64,000 nt of DNA from Pseudomonas viridiflava (GCA_900596015.1 UVIF01000001.1:266513-330512); one strand, 5' to 3'; numbered from the stretch's first letter, positions 25,633 through 35,218 are shown. Notes: generated by a model from the letters alone, not told the origin. A program made the numbers and translations.

Positions 25633-27822
25633 TCAGGCCCTGGCGCGGGCGCTGTGCAGTTTCTTGTAGCTGTCGATCAGGCGCAGGTGACGGTCCAGCC
25701 CTTCGAGCTTCATGCTGGTCGGGGTCAGGCCGTGGAAACGCACGCTGCCATCCACGGATCCAAGCGCCGCCTCCATCCGCGCGTCACCGAACATGCGGCG
25801 GAAGTTGACCTCGTAGTCGGCCATGTCCAGGTCGCTGTCCAGCTGCACCTCGAGCACCACGTTCAGCGCCTGGAAGAACAGGCCGCGCTCAAGCGTATTG
25901 GCGTTGTACTGCAGGAACATCTCGACCAGCTCCTTGGCGTCGTCGAAGCGCTCGAGCACCAGCTGGATCAGCACCTTCAACTCCAGAATGGTCAACTGCC
26001 CCCACACGGTGTTCTCGTCGAACTCGATACCGATCAAGGTGCGGATGTCGGTGTAGTCGTCCAGCTCCGACTCCTCCAGGCGCTGCAACAGATTGCCCAG
26101 TGCATCGTCATCGAGCCGGTGCAGGTTGAGAATGTCTTCGCGGAAAAACAGCGCCTTGTTGGTGTTGTCCCAGATCAGATCTTCGATCGGATAGATCTCC
26201 GAATACCCCGGCACCAGGATCCGGCACGCCTTGGCGCCCAAGTGCTCGTAGACCGCCATGTACACCTGCTTGCCCATGTCGGCGAGGATCGCGAACAACG
26301 TCGCCGCTTCCTCGGCGTTGGCGCTCTCTCCCTGTGCGGTGAAATCCCAATCGACAAAGGCGAAATCGGCCTTGGCACTGAAGAAGCGCCACGACACCAC
26401 GCCGCTGGAATCGATGAAATGTTCGACGAAGTTGTTCGGCTCCATCAGTGCATGGCTTTCGAAGGTCGGCTGCGGCAAGTCGTTGAGCCCCTCGAAACTG
26501 CGGCCCTGGAGCAGCTCGGTGAGGCTGCGTTCGAGCGCCACTTCAAGGCTTGGATGGGCGCCGAACGAGGCAAACACGCCGCCGGTGCGCGGGTTCATCA
26601 AGGTTACGCACATCACCGGGAAACGGCCGCCCAGAGAGGCGTCCTTGACCAGCACCGGAAAGCCCTGCTCTTCCAGCCCCTGAATGCCGGCCTGGATGCC
26701 GGGGTAGCGCGCCAGCACCTCGGGCGGGACGTCGGGCAGCGCCAGTTCGCCCTCGAGAATCTCGCGCTTGACTGCGCGCTCGAAGATTTCCGACAGGCAC
26801 TGCACCTGGGCCTCGGCCAAGGTGTTGCCGGCGCTCATGCCGTTGCTCAGGTAGAGGTTTTCGATCAGGTTGGACGGGAAATACACCGTCTCGCCGTCGG
26901 ACTGGCGCACGAAAGGCAGCGAACAGATGCCCCGCTCCACGTTGCCCGAGTTGGTGTCGTAGAGGTGAGAGCCGCGCAGTTCGCCGTCGGCATTGTAGAT
27001 GGCCAGGCAGTGGGCATCGAGTATCTGGGCAGGCAGCGCATCCTTGCGGCCCGGCTGAAACCAGCGCTCGTCGGGGTAGTGGACGAAGGCGGCATTGGCG
27101 ATGTCTTCGCCCCAGAACTGATCGTTGTAGAAGAAGTTGCAGTTGAGCCGCTCGATGAATTCACCCAGGGCCGACGCCAGCGCGCTTTCCTTGGTCGAAC
27201 CCTTGCCGTTGGTGAAACACATCGGCGAGTAGGCATCGCGGATGTGCAACGACCAGACGTTGGGCACGATGTTGCGCCACGAGGCGATCTCGATCTTCAT
27301 CCCGAGCCCGGCAAGGATCGCGGACATATCGGCGATGGTCTGCTCCAGCGGCAGGTCCTTGCCCAGCACATAGGTGCTCGCACCTTCCGCCTGCGCGGGC
27401 ATCAGCAAGGCCTGGGCATCGGCGTCGAGGTTGTCGACCTCCTCGATGATGAAGTCCGGGCCGGTCTGCACGACCTTCTTCACGGTGCAGCGGTCGATCG
27501 AGCGCAGGATGCCCTGGCGGTCCTTGGCCGACATGTCCGCTGGCAGTTCGACCTGGATCTTGAAGATCTGGTTGTAGCGGTTCTCCGGGTCGACGATGTT
27601 GTTCTGCGACAGGCGGATGTTGTCGGTGGAAATATTGCGGGTGTTGCAATAGAGCTTGACGAAGTACGCCGCGCACAACGCCGAGGATGCCAGGAAGTAG
27701 TCGAACGGGCCCGGCGCCGAGCCGTCGCCCTTGTAGCGGATCGGTTGGTCGGCCACCACCGTGAAATCGTCGAACTTGGCTTCAAGTCGAAGGTTGTCGA
27801 GAAAATTGACCTTGATTTCCAT
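25633..27822 (-). CDS. ycaO: OsmC domain / YcaO domain fusion protein
   Basis: A 729-residue fusion. Residues about 1-135 are an OsmC-like domain with the usual cysteine pair (SALCAAYFV near 49 and DRCTVKKV near 111). From about residue 155 it matches E. coli YcaO, the ATP-dependent cyclodehydratase-fold protein linked to RimO-dependent methylthiolation of ribosomal protein S12; recognisable stretches are CFTNGKGSTKESALASALGE (about 202-221) and the late tetratricopeptide-like C-terminal helices. No peptide precursor or other azoline genes are nearby, so a bacteriocin role is unlikely. The ATG at 27822 is the OsmC-type start. It is divergent from proP. Confidence 0.88.
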   Translation of the reverse strand: MEIKVNFLDNLRLEAKFDDFTVVADQPIRYKGDGSAPGPFDYFLASSALCAAYFVKLYCNTRNISTDNIRLSQNNIVDPENRYNQIFKIQVELPADMSAKDRQGILRSIDRCTVKKVVQTGPDFIIEEVDNLDADAQALLMPAQAEGASTYVLGKDLPLEQTIADMSAILAGLGMKIEIASWRNIVPNVWSLHIRDAYSPMCFTNGKGSTKESALASALGEFIERLNCNFFYNDQFWGEDIANAAFVHYPDERWFQPGRKDALPAQILDAHCLAIYNADGELRGSHLYDTNSGNVERGICSLPFVRQSDGETVYFPSNLIENLYLSNGMSAGNTLAEAQVQCLSEIFERAVKREILEGELALPDVPPEVLARYPGIQAGIQGLEEQGFPVLVKDASLGGRFPVMCVTLMNPRTGGVFASFGAHPSLEVALERSLTELLQGRSFEGLNDLPQPTFESHALMEPNNFVEHFIDSSGVVSWRFFSAKADFAFVDWDFTAQGESANAEEAATLFAILADMGKQVYMAVYEHLGAKACRILVPGYSEIYPIEDLIWDNTNKALFFREDILNLHRLDDDALGNLLQRLEESELDDYTDIRTLIGIEFDENTVWGQLTILELKVLIQLVLERFDDAKELVEMFLQYNANTLERGLFFQALNVVLEVQLDSDLDMADYEVNFRRMFGDARMEAALGSVDGSVRFHGLTPTSMKLEGLDRHLRLIDSYKKLHSARARA

Positions 27823-28024
27823 GGGGCAGCACCTGATGACAGCTAAAACGAATGGCCGGCATTATCCGGTTTTTTGGCGTATTCGTCTTGGGCGATCTGT
27901 CGCTCCCACGGGTACGCTGGCGCCGGGACAACCGCTGCGATACTAAATCGCCGTCACCACTGAATTTTTTAGTGTCATTTTGTATCTCATGGGGACAAGC
28001 CGCTTTGACACAAGAGAAACACCC

Positions 28025-29527
28025 ATGAAATCTCGCAGAAAAACCGTCAACCCGATCGGGTTGAACGACATCACCATCGTCGACGACGTCAAGATGCGCA
28101 AGGCGATCACCGCCGCCGCCCTTGGCAACGCCATGGAATGGTTCGACTTCGGCGTCTACGGCTTCGTGGCCTACGCCTTGGGCAAAGTGTTCTTCCCGGA
28201 CGTCGATCCCAGCGTGCAGATGATCGCGGCCTTGGCCACCTTCTCCGTGCCCTTCCTGATTCGCCCGCTGGGCGGCCTGTTCTTCGGCGCCCTGGGCGAC
28301 AAGTACGGACGGCAGAAAGTCCTTGCTGCCACCATCGTGATCATGTCGTTGAGTACGTTTGCGATCGGCTTGATACCGTCCTATGCCTCCATCGGCATCT
28401 GGGCGCCCATCCTTCTGTTGTTGGCGAAGATGGCTCAGGGCTTCTCGGTGGGCGGTGAATACACCGGCGCATCGATCTTCGTCGCCGAGTACGCTCCGGA
28501 CCGCAAGCGCGGTTTCCTCGGCAGTTGGCTGGACTTCGGCTCGATTGCCGGTTTCGTGCTCGGTGCCGGCGTGGTGGTGGGCATCTCTGCGGTGATCGGC
28601 GAAGAGAAGTTCCTTGACTGGGGCTGGCGCGTGCCGTTTTTCCTGGCGCTGCCGCTGGGCATGATCGGCCTCTACCTGCGTCATGCGCTGGAAGAAACCC
28701 CAGCGTTCCAGCAGCATGTCGAAAAGCTCGAACAAGGCGACCGCGAAGGCCTGGCCGGCGGCCCGAAGGTATCGTTCAAGGAAGTGGCTACCAAGCACTG
28801 GCGCAGCCTGCTGACCTGCATCGGCATCGTGGCGGTGACCAACGTCACCTACTACATGCTGCTCACCTACATGCCCAGCTACCTGTCGCACAACCTGCAC
28901 TACAGTGAAAGCCATGGCGTGCTGATCATCATTGCGATCATGGTCGGCATGCTGTTCGCCCAACCGCTGATCGGCTTCGCCAGCGACAAGTTCGGCCGCA
29001 AGCCTTTCATTCTGTTCGGCAGCATCGGCCTGTTCTTCCTGGCCATTCCGGCCTTCATGCTGATCAACAGCGGCCAGATCGGTTGGATCTTCGCCGGGCT
29101 GCTGATGCTGGCCGTGGTGCTGAACTTCTTCATCGGCGTCATGGCGTCCACCTTGCCCGCGATGTTCCCCACGCACATCCGCTACAGCGCCCTGGCCAGT
29201 GCATTCAACGTATCAGTACTGATTGCCGGCCTGACACCGACGGCCGTGGCCTGGCTGGTGGAAAGCACCGACGACCTGTACATGCCTGCCTATTACCTGA
29301 TGGTGTTCGCAGTGGTCGGCTTCATCACCGCCATCACCATGAAGGAAACGGCCAACAAGCCATTGCGCGGCGCCGCACCAGCGGCTTCGGACATCGCCGA
29401 AGCGCGTGAACTGCTGGTCGAGCACCACGACAACATCGAGCAGAAGATCGAGGACATCGACAGCGAGATCGCCGCGCTGCAAGCCAAGCGCGAAGTACTG
29501 GTGCAACAGCACCCGCGGATCAACTGA
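28025..29527 (+). CDS. proP: Proline/betaine H+ symporter ProP type
   Basis: A 500-residue MFS transporter that imports proline, betaine and ectoine during osmotic stress; E. coli ProP is the same length. The membrane part has 12 helices with NAMEWFDFGVYGFVA in the first and DKYGRQK in the second-third loop. The end carries a heptad-patterned coiled coil (about 470-497: HHDNIEQKIEDIDSEIAAL), a hallmark of the osmosensing ProP branch. I start at ATG 28025 (MKSRRKTVN) with AAGAGA upstream rather than at 27980. It faces selU, with a stem-loop between them. Together with betT the window holds two osmoprotectant importers. Confidence 0.92.
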   Translation: MKSRRKTVNPIGLNDITIVDDVKMRKAITAAALGNAMEWFDFGVYGFVAYALGKVFFPDVDPSVQMIAALATFSVPFLIRPLGGLFFGALGDKYGRQKVLAATIVIMSLSTFAIGLIPSYASIGIWAPILLLLAKMAQGFSVGGEYTGASIFVAEYAPDRKRGFLGSWLDFGSIAGFVLGAGVVVGISAVIGEEKFLDWGWRVPFFLALPLGMIGLYLRHALEETPAFQQHVEKLEQGDREGLAGGPKVSFKEVATKHWRSLLTCIGIVAVTNVTYYMLLTYMPSYLSHNLHYSESHGVLIIIAIMVGMLFAQPLIGFASDKFGRKPFILFGSIGLFFLAIPAFMLINSGQIGWIFAGLLMLAVVLNFFIGVMASTLPAMFPTHIRYSALASAFNVSVLIAGLTPTAVAWLVESTDDLYMPAYYLMVFAVVGFITAITMKETANKPLRGAAPAASDIAEARELLVEHHDNIEQKIEDIDSEIAALQAKREVLVQQHPRIN

Positions 29528-29541
29528 GCCAGGGCTGGCCA

Positions 29542-29571
29542 GGCTGAAGGCTGCACTCGCCGTCTTCAGCC
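29542..29571. terminator. Stem-loop between convergent proP and selU
   Basis: GGCTGAAG (29542-29549) pairs with CTTCAGCC (29564-29571) across a 14-nt loop and overlaps the selU stop codon; flanking CCAGGG/CCCTGG bases can extend it. It is a likely shared terminator; no long U-tract. Confidence 0.5.
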
Positions 29572-30663
29572 CCTGGCCAGACGCTCGCGCAGGTAGTCGA
29601 CGACGGCTGCCTGATCGCCGGCGAACTCGATGCGCGCCGCCTTGCTCTCGCGTTGATAGGCGTACATCGGGTCGTAGTACTCGTGCAGCAAGCCTTCGAT
29701 CCAGCCACGGTGCAGGTCGACCAGGCCATAGCGCCGCTGCTCTTCCAGCGCGGCCTGCATCAGGCCCTGCAGACGCTGGTGACGCTCGCCGCCCAGGCGC
29801 TTGTGGATGCGGTCCAGACTCTGCAGCAGACGCTCGGCAAACAGCGCTTCACCGCGCTCGCCATACAACCCGACGAAGTCTGCGCACAGGTCTACCACGT
29901 AGTCGCGCAGGATACGCTTGACGCGATTCTGGAAGCTGTCTTCCAGCCAAACCAATGGATACGCCTGCATGCCCTGATGCAGGCTCAACGGCACGTTGCA
30001 ACTGCCCACCAAGCGGCTCTCGTCCTCGAGCACGAACTGCTCGATGCCAGCGGCCCGCTTCTTCAACACGTCGATCGCCAGGCTGTTCTCGAAATCGATC
30101 TGCGCAGGCTGCCCGGTCGCACGCTTGCCGAAGCTGGAACCGCGGTGGTTGGCGTGGCCTTCCAGGTCCAGGGCGTTGCTCAATTGCGCCAGTACGTCGG
30201 TCTTGCCGGTGCCGGTCATGCCGCCCAGCACGACGAACTGGCACTGTTCGACGGCCTGTTCCAGGGTGTCGAGCAGAAAGCTGCGCATGGCCTTGTAGCC
30301 GCCCAGTACCCGCGGGTACTCCACGCCCGCCTCGCGCAGCCAGCGCTGCACCGTCTGCGAGCGCAGGCCGCCACGGAAGCAATACAGGTAGCCCTCGGGA
30401 TGAGCCTTGGCGAATGCCACCCAGGCGTCGACCCGGCGAGCCTTGATCTCGCCGGACACCAGCCGGTGCCCCAACTCGATGGCGGCTTGCTGACCGTGCT
30501 GCTTGTAGCAGGTACCGACTTTCTGCCGTTCCAGGTCGTCCATCAAGGGCAGGTTGTGCACGCCGGGAAATGCACCCTTGTCGAATTCGACCGGGGCGCG
30601 CGCGTCCATCATCGGCACCTCGCCGAGGAACAACGCGCGGTAGTCGTTGCTGTCGTCGCGCAT
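29566..30663 (-). CDS. selU: tRNA 2-selenouridine synthase
   Basis: Also called MnmH or YbbB. It replaces sulfur by selenium in the 2-thiouridine of the tRNA wobble base, using selenophosphate. The 365-residue protein has an N-terminal rhodanese domain with the catalytic cysteine C95 in YLYCFRGG, then a P-loop domain with GGMTGTGKT (about 147-155) for binding the geranylated or thiolated tRNA intermediate. Its start overlaps the selD stop by one base (TGATG), so translation is coupled to SelD, its selenophosphate source. Identification is secure. Confidence 0.96.
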   Translation of the reverse strand: MRDDSNDYRALFLGEVPMMDARAPVEFDKGAFPGVHNLPLMDDLERQKVGTCYKQHGQQAAIELGHRLVSGEIKARRVDAWVAFAKAHPEGYLYCFRGGLRSQTVQRWLREAGVEYPRVLGGYKAMRSFLLDTLEQAVEQCQFVVLGGMTGTGKTDVLAQLSNALDLEGHANHRGSSFGKRATGQPAQIDFENSLAIDVLKKRAAGIEQFVLEDESRLVGSCNVPLSLHQGMQAYPLVWLEDSFQNRVKRILRDYVVDLCADFVGLYGERGEALFAERLLQSLDRIHKRLGGERHQRLQGLMQAALEEQRRYGLVDLHRGWIEGLLHEYYDPMYAYQRESKAARIEFAGDQAAVVDYLRERLARG

Positions 30664-31697
30664 CAGAACACCTCGACAGCGTGGGGCTGGCGCTCGATCA
30701 TGGTGCCGATGGGCGCCAGTTGCAGACCCAGTTCGGCGGCCAGCGCGACGAACTCGGCTTCACCGGCAGCGCTGACGGCAACCAGCAGGCCGCCGCTGGT
30801 CTGCGGATCGCAGAGCAGGTCACGCTGTTCGTCGCTCAGGGCAGCGATGCGTTCGCCGTAGCTGTCGAAGTTGCGCTGGGTGCCGCCAGGTACGCAGCCC
30901 TCGCGCAGGTAGTGGTCGATGCCCGGCAGGCGCGGCACGGCGGCGTACTCCAGGCGGGCAGTCAGCTGGGCGCCATCGGCCATTTCGACCAGATGCCCGA
31001 GCAGGCCGAAACCGGTGACGTCGGTCATCGCGGTGACCTCGCGCAGCTTGCCGAAGCGGCTACCGGGCTTGTTCAGCGTGCACATCCAGTCGCGGGCCAC
31101 ACCCACGTCTTCTTCGCGCAGGCGGGATTTCTTCTCCGCGGTGGTGAGGATGCCGATGCCCAGCGGCTTGGTCAGGTACAGGCGGTCGCCGACCTGGGCG
31201 GTGTCGTTGCGTTTCATGTGGCGCTTGTCGACCAGGCCGGTCACCGCCAGGCCGAAGATGGGTTCGGGAGCGTCGATCGAATGCCCACCGGCCAGGGGAA
31301 TGCCGGCAGCATCGCACACCGCCCGACCGCCGCGGATTACCTCGCGGGCAACTTCCGGGGGCAGCAGGTTGACCGGCCAGCCGAGAATGGCGATGGCCAT
31401 CAACGGATCGCCGCCCATGGCGTAGATGTCGCTGATGGCGTTGGTGGCGGCAATACGCCCGAAATCGAAGGGGTCATCGACGATGGGCATGAAGAAATCG
31501 GTGGTCGACACCACCCCGCGCTCTTCGTCGATGGCATACACCGCGGCGTCGTCGCGCGAGGCGTTGCCGACCCACAGCTTCGGGTCCAGGTTCTGTGCGC
31601 CGCTGCCGGCCAGAATCACCTCCAATACCTTGGGCGAAATCTTGCAGCCGCAACCGGCTCCATGGCTGTACTGGGTCAAACGGATAGGCGAATTCAT
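30663..31697 (-). CDS. selD: Selenide, water dikinase
   Basis: Makes selenophosphate from selenide and ATP. The 344-residue protein begins [19 protein letters not shown], nearly identical to E. coli SelD at the active site; the catalytic residues would be C16 and K19, with C18 also kept, so it is a cysteine and not a selenocysteine form. The late motif [12 protein letters not shown] is also conserved. It forms a two-gene operon with selU. No selA or selB is in this window; SelU alone could explain the need. The divergent neighbour is a probable selenium importer. Confidence 0.97.
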   Translation of the reverse strand: MNSPIRLTQYSHGAGCGCKISPKVLEVILAGSGAQNLDPKLWVGNASRDDAAVYAIDEERGVVSTTDFFMPIVDDPFDFGRIAATNAISDIYAMGGDPLMAIAILGWPVNLLPPEVAREVIRGGRAVCDAAGIPLAGGHSIDAPEPIFGLAVTGLVDKRHMKRNDTAQVGDRLYLTKPLGIGILTTAEKKSRLREEDVGVARDWMCTLNKPGSRFGKLREVTAMTDVTGFGLLGHLVEMADGAQLTARLEYAAVPRLPGIDHYLREGCVPGGTQRNFDSYGERIAALSDEQRDLLCDPQTSGGLLVAVSAAGEAEFVALAAELGLQLAPIGTMIERQPHAVEVF

Positions 31698-31767
31698 GGC
31701 AGCATTCTCGACGTCCTGGAATCAGGCTGCGAATTCTATCAAAGCTGGCCTTTCCTGCAGTGACTCT

Positions 31768-31773
31768 TATAAT
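31768..31773 (+). promoter_or_regulatory. Perfect -10 box upstream of the ABC operon
   Basis: TATAAT in CTCTTATAATCGC, 68 bp before the binding-protein start and within the 144-bp divergent spacer with selD. No good -35 is visible at 17 bp, so it may need an activator or be weak. Confidence 0.4.
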
Positions 31774-31841
31774 CGCGCCACCTCTATCTACGCGTGCCGG
31801 GCCCTGCCCGTGCTGCTTGCGTCATCTTTCGGAGACCCACC

Positions 31842-32693
31842 ATGTTCAAGCGCTCCCTGTCACTGGTTGCCGGCCTCGCTCTTTGCGCCAGCGCCGTCAC
31901 CAGCTTCGCCGCCGATGTCTTGCGGGTTTCGGCCATCCCGGACGAGGCGCCTACCGAGCTGCTGCGCAAGTTCAAGCCGCTGGGTGCCTACCTCGAGCAG
32001 AAGATCGGCATGAAGGTCGAGTTCGTGCCGGTGGCCGACTACCCGGCCGTGGTCGAGGCGCTGGCGACCGATCGCCTGGACATGGCCTGGCTGGGCGGTT
32101 TCACCTTCGTCCAGGTAAACCTGAAGACCGGCAACGCCATTCCCCTGGTGCAGCGCGAGCAGGATGCGCAGTTCACCAGCAAGTTCATCACCAGCGACCC
32201 GAACGTCAAATCGCTGGCCGACCTCAAGGGCAAGACCTTCGCCTTCGGTTCGATCTCGTCGACCTCCGGCAGCCTGATGCCGCGCTACTTCATGCTGCAG
32301 GACAACATCAAGCCGGAAACCTACTTCAGCCGGGTTGCCTACTCCGGCGCCCATGACGCCACCGCGGCGTGGGTGCAGGCAGGCAAGGTCGACGCCGGCG
32401 TGCTCAATGCCAGCGTGTGGGACAAGCTGGTCAACAGCGGCAAGGTCGATACCAACAAGGTCAAGGTGTTCGCCACCACGCCGACCTACTTCGACTACAA
32501 CTGGACCGTGCGCGGTACCCTGGACCCGGCCCTGGCAGAAAAGATCAAACAGGCCTTCCTCGCCCTCGACCCGGCCAAGCCTGACGACAAGGCCATTCTC
32601 GACCTGCAGGCGGCCAGCCGCTTCATCGCTACCAAGCCTGAGAACTACAAGGGCATCGAGGACGCCGCTCGCGCTGCCGACCTGTTGAAATGA
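31842..32693 (+). CDS. PhnD-like ABC substrate-binding protein (putative selenate/selenite type)
   Basis: A 283-residue periplasmic binding protein. Signal peptide about 1-23 (SFAADVLRV); mature part of the PhnD/phosphonate oxyanion fold with ADYPAVVEALATDRLDMAWLG and SISSTSGSLMPRYF, where the serine cluster would hold an oxyanion. It is the first gene of a four-gene importer that is divergent from selD-selU. Homologues in this setting are, as I recall, commonly named putative selenate ABC transporters; that rests on context, not proof. Phosphonate or phosphate are alternatives, but no phn lyase or pst genes are here. The ATG at 31842 has CGGAG upstream. Confidence 0.85.
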   Translation: MFKRSLSLVAGLALCASAVTSFAADVLRVSAIPDEAPTELLRKFKPLGAYLEQKIGMKVEFVPVADYPAVVEALATDRLDMAWLGGFTFVQVNLKTGNAIPLVQREQDAQFTSKFITSDPNVKSLADLKGKTFAFGSISSTSGSLMPRYFMLQDNIKPETYFSRVAYSGAHDATAAWVQAGKVDAGVLNASVWDKLVNSGKVDTNKVKVFATTPTYFDYNWTVRGTLDPALAEKIKQAFLALDPAKPDDKAILDLQAASRFIATKPENYKGIEDAARAADLLK

Positions 32694-33487
32694 CCCTGCG
32701 CCTGTCGGCCATCGACCTGCGCCACCGCAACGGTGTGCAGGCCCTGCGCGATGTCAACCTGAGCATCGAGCCCGGCGAGCGCGTGGCAATCATCGGCCCT
32801 TCGGGCGCTGGCAAGTCCAGCCTGCTCAACGTGCTGGCAACCGCCCAGCCGCCCAGCGCCGGCGAGCTGGATGTGCTGGGCATGCAGCCCTGGCGCCTCG
32901 GCAGTCGCGCGCGCCAGCGCCTGCGCGCGCGTATCGCGCTGATCCATCAGGCCCCGCCCCTGCCCCCGCGGCAACGGGTGGTGACTGCCGTGCTGGCCGG
33001 CAAGCTGGGGCAATGGGGGCTGGGCAAAAGCCTGCTCAACCTGCTGCACCCGGTGGACATCGACGGTGCCCGTGCGCTGCTGGCGCGGCTGGACCTGGAC
33101 GACAAGCTGTTCGCCCAGTGCCAGCAACTGTCCGGCGGCCAGTTGCAGCGGGTCGGCATCGCCCGCGCCCTGTACCAGGCGCCGGAGCTGTTGCTGGCCG
33201 ACGAGCCCGTCTCGGCGATGGACCCGCGACTGGCCAGGCACACGCTGGACATGCTCTGCCAGCACGCCAGCGAACAGCACATCACGCTGGTGGCCAGCCT
33301 GCACACGGTGGAGCTGGCGCTGGCCTGCTTCCCACGGATCGTCGGCGTGCGCGACGGCCAGATCGCTTTCGACCTGGAGGCCGCGCAGGTCACCGCGCAG
33401 CGCCTGGAAGCGTTGTACGCGAACGAACACCTGAGCCGCGTGCAAACGCCGGCCGACACCCCTGCTCACTGGCTGCCGCGATGCTGA
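32690..33487 (+). CDS. PhnC-like ABC transporter ATP-binding protein
   Basis: A 265-residue ATPase. Walker A is GPSGAGKSS (about 37-45), the signature is LSGGQLQRV (about 150-158) and Walker B is LLLADEPVSAMD (about 171-182). The start overlaps the stop of the binding-protein gene by 4 bp and its end overlaps the next permease by 7 bp, so the unit is one operon. It would energise oxyanion uptake. Confidence 0.92.
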   Translation: MTLRLSAIDLRHRNGVQALRDVNLSIEPGERVAIIGPSGAGKSSLLNVLATAQPPSAGELDVLGMQPWRLGSRARQRLRARIALIHQAPPLPPRQRVVTAVLAGKLGQWGLGKSLLNLLHPVDIDGARALLARLDLDDKLFAQCQQLSGGQLQRVGIARALYQAPELLLADEPVSAMDPRLARHTLDMLCQHASEQHITLVASLHTVELALACFPRIVGVRDGQIAFDLEAAQVTAQRLEALYANEHLSRVQTPADTPAHWLPRC

Positions 33488-34308
33488 GCAGGGACCGACG
33501 CGACCCTGCCGCGCTGCCGCGTTTTCTGCTTGCCGCCCTGGCGGTGCTGTTGTTGTGGCCGGGCGTACGCCTGGCCGAGCTCGATCCATGGGTACTGTTC
33601 GACCCGGCCAGCACCCAATCCATGGGGGCCTTTCTCGCCGACTTCTGGCCGCCCGCCCACGACCCGGTATTTCTCGCGCTGTTGCTGGACGCCACCCTGC
33701 AGACCCTGGCCATCGCCACGGCCGGCATGGCCCTGGCGCTGACCTTGGCCATCCCCGCGAGCCTGCTGGCCAGCCGCGCGCTGTCGCTGTCCGCGGCCAG
33801 CCTCGGCGCCAGGCCCGGCTGGGCCGGCACCTGTGTGCGCTGGCCGGTGCGTGGCGTGCTGATTTTTCTGCGCAGCGTGCCGGAAATCGTCTGGGCCCTG
33901 CTGTTCGTCCGCGCCGTCGGCCTGGGCCCGACGGCCGGCGTGCTGGCCATCGCCATCACCTACGCCGGCATGCTCGGCAAGGTGTATGCCGAGATCTGTG
34001 AGTCGGTCGACCAGCGCCCGGCCCAGGCCCTGCTGCGCGCCGGCGCCGGTCGGCTGGCCGCGTTCGCCTACGGCATTCTCCCGGCCGCTGCCGCCGAGCT
34101 GACGTCCTACACCGTGTACCGCTGGGAATGCGCGGTGCGCGCCTCGGTGGTGATGGGCTTCGTCGGCGCCGGTGGCCTGGGCCAGCAGATCGACCTGTCG
34201 ATGCGCATGTTCGCCTCGGCCGAGGTGGCCAGCATGCTGCTGACGTTCATCGCCCTGGTGTTGCTCGCGGACCTGCTCAGCCGCCTGCTCAGAGGACGCT
34301 TCACATGA
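33481..34308 (+). CDS. PhnE-like ABC permease (first of two)
   Basis: A 275-residue inner-membrane permease with about six helices and the EAA-type coupling loop (around EICESVDQRPAQALLRAGAG, about 179-198) and VVMGFVGAGGLGQQI. The upstream open frame is noise overlapping the ATPase; ATG 33481 is the family start. It pairs with the next permease, 4 bp overlap, to form a heterodimeric channel. Confidence 0.88.
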   Translation: MLSRDRRDPAALPRFLLAALAVLLLWPGVRLAELDPWVLFDPASTQSMGAFLADFWPPAHDPVFLALLLDATLQTLAIATAGMALALTLAIPASLLASRALSLSAASLGARPGWAGTCVRWPVRGVLIFLRSVPEIVWALLFVRAVGLGPTAGVLAIAITYAGMLGKVYAEICESVDQRPAQALLRAGAGRLAAFAYGILPAAAAELTSYTVYRWECAVRASVVMGFVGAGGLGQQIDLSMRMFASAEVASMLLTFIALVLLADLLSRLLRGRFT

Positions 34309-35072
34309 GGCGCCTGGGCAATCTGCTGCTGGTACTGGCAATGGTGCTGGCGGTGGTCGGCTCCTTCGTCTATCTGGGGCTGGACCTGTTCACCCTGGGC
34401 AATGTCGACAGCCTGCAGCACATGACCAGCTACGCGGCACGCTTCATGTCGCCTGACCTCAGTGCAACGCACCTGCGAGCGGTGGGCCATGGCGCGCTGG
34501 AAACCCTGGCGATGTCGGCGCTGGGCACCCTGCTGGCGGCACTCGCCGGTCTGCTGCTGGCCATCCCCGCGGCCGGGCGCCTGGGCTGGCTGGCGCAAGG
34601 CGTGACAAAACTGGTGCTCAATGCCCTGCGGGCCATTCCCGAACTGGTCTGGGCGGTGTTGATGGTGCTCGCCGCAGGCCTGGGGCCGAATGCCGGCACC
34701 CTGGCCCTGGCGCTGCACACTGCCGGGGTACTCGGCCGTCTGTTTGCCGAGGCCCTGGAAAACACCCCCGCCGCACCCGCCGCTGCCATCCGCCTGCAGG
34801 GCGGCAATGCCTGGCTGGCCTTCTGTTACGGCACCTTGCCCAATCTGTGGCCGCAACTGCTGGCCTACACCCTGTACCGCTGGGAAAACAACATTCGCAT
34901 GGCCAGCATCCTCGGTTTCGTCGGTGCCGGCGGGCTGGGACAGATGCTCTACGTAAGCCTGAGCCTGTTCCAGGAGGCCCGGGCCAGCACGCTCATTCTG
35001 GCCATGCTGGCGCTGGTACTGGCGGTGGATGCCTTGAGCGGCTGGATGCGCCAGCGCTGGATTCGCCTGTAG
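34305..35072 (+). CDS. PhnE-like ABC permease (second of two)
   Basis: A 255-residue inner-membrane permease with about six helices, the coupling loop around EALENTPAAPAAAIRLQGG and SILGFVGAGGLGQML. It is clearly homologous to the gene before it (both end in a GFVGAGGLGQ helix), so the pair arose by duplication. Start at 34305 is fixed by the ATGA overlap. Confidence 0.88.
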   Translation: MRRLGNLLLVLAMVLAVVGSFVYLGLDLFTLGNVDSLQHMTSYAARFMSPDLSATHLRAVGHGALETLAMSALGTLLAALAGLLLAIPAAGRLGWLAQGVTKLVLNALRAIPELVWAVLMVLAAGLGPNAGTLALALHTAGVLGRLFAEALENTPAAPAAAIRLQGGNAWLAFCYGTLPNLWPQLLAYTLYRWENNIRMASILGFVGAGGLGQMLYVSLSLFQEARASTLILAMLALVLAVDALSGWMRQRWIRL

Positions 35073-35130
35073 CCAGCCCGTGCCGACCGCGAGCGGCATT
35101 CGACCTTGGTGTATTTCGACATTAGTCGCG

Positions 35131-35160
35131 TTGACAAGATCGCTGAGAGCTGTCGATAAT
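35131..35160 (+). promoter_or_regulatory. Probable sigma-70 promoter of the uronate operon
   Basis: TTGACA (35131-35136, perfect -35) and GATAAT (35155-35160, 5 of 6 for -10) with an 18-bp spacer, 59 bp before the udh start codon. Confidence 0.6.
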
Positions 35161-35167
35161 CCGGGAT

Positions 35168-35181
35168 AAGTCATACGACAA
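35168..35181. promoter_or_regulatory. Possible GntR/FadR-type operator
   Basis: AAGTCATACGACAA lies at about the transcription start of the promoter above. It matches the FadR-subfamily pattern TNGTNNNACNA at all but the first base. Binding here would block transcription. No GntR gene is adjacent, so this is inference. Confidence 0.4.
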
Positions 35182-35218
35182 CAGATGACAAAATAATAAC
35201 GATAAAAAGGACCCGCTC

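Noticed and set aside
25633..27822. YcaO as part of an azole-peptide (bacteriocin) cluster
   Set aside because: No precursor peptide, dehydrogenase or export genes nearby; the match is to the E. coli YcaO group.
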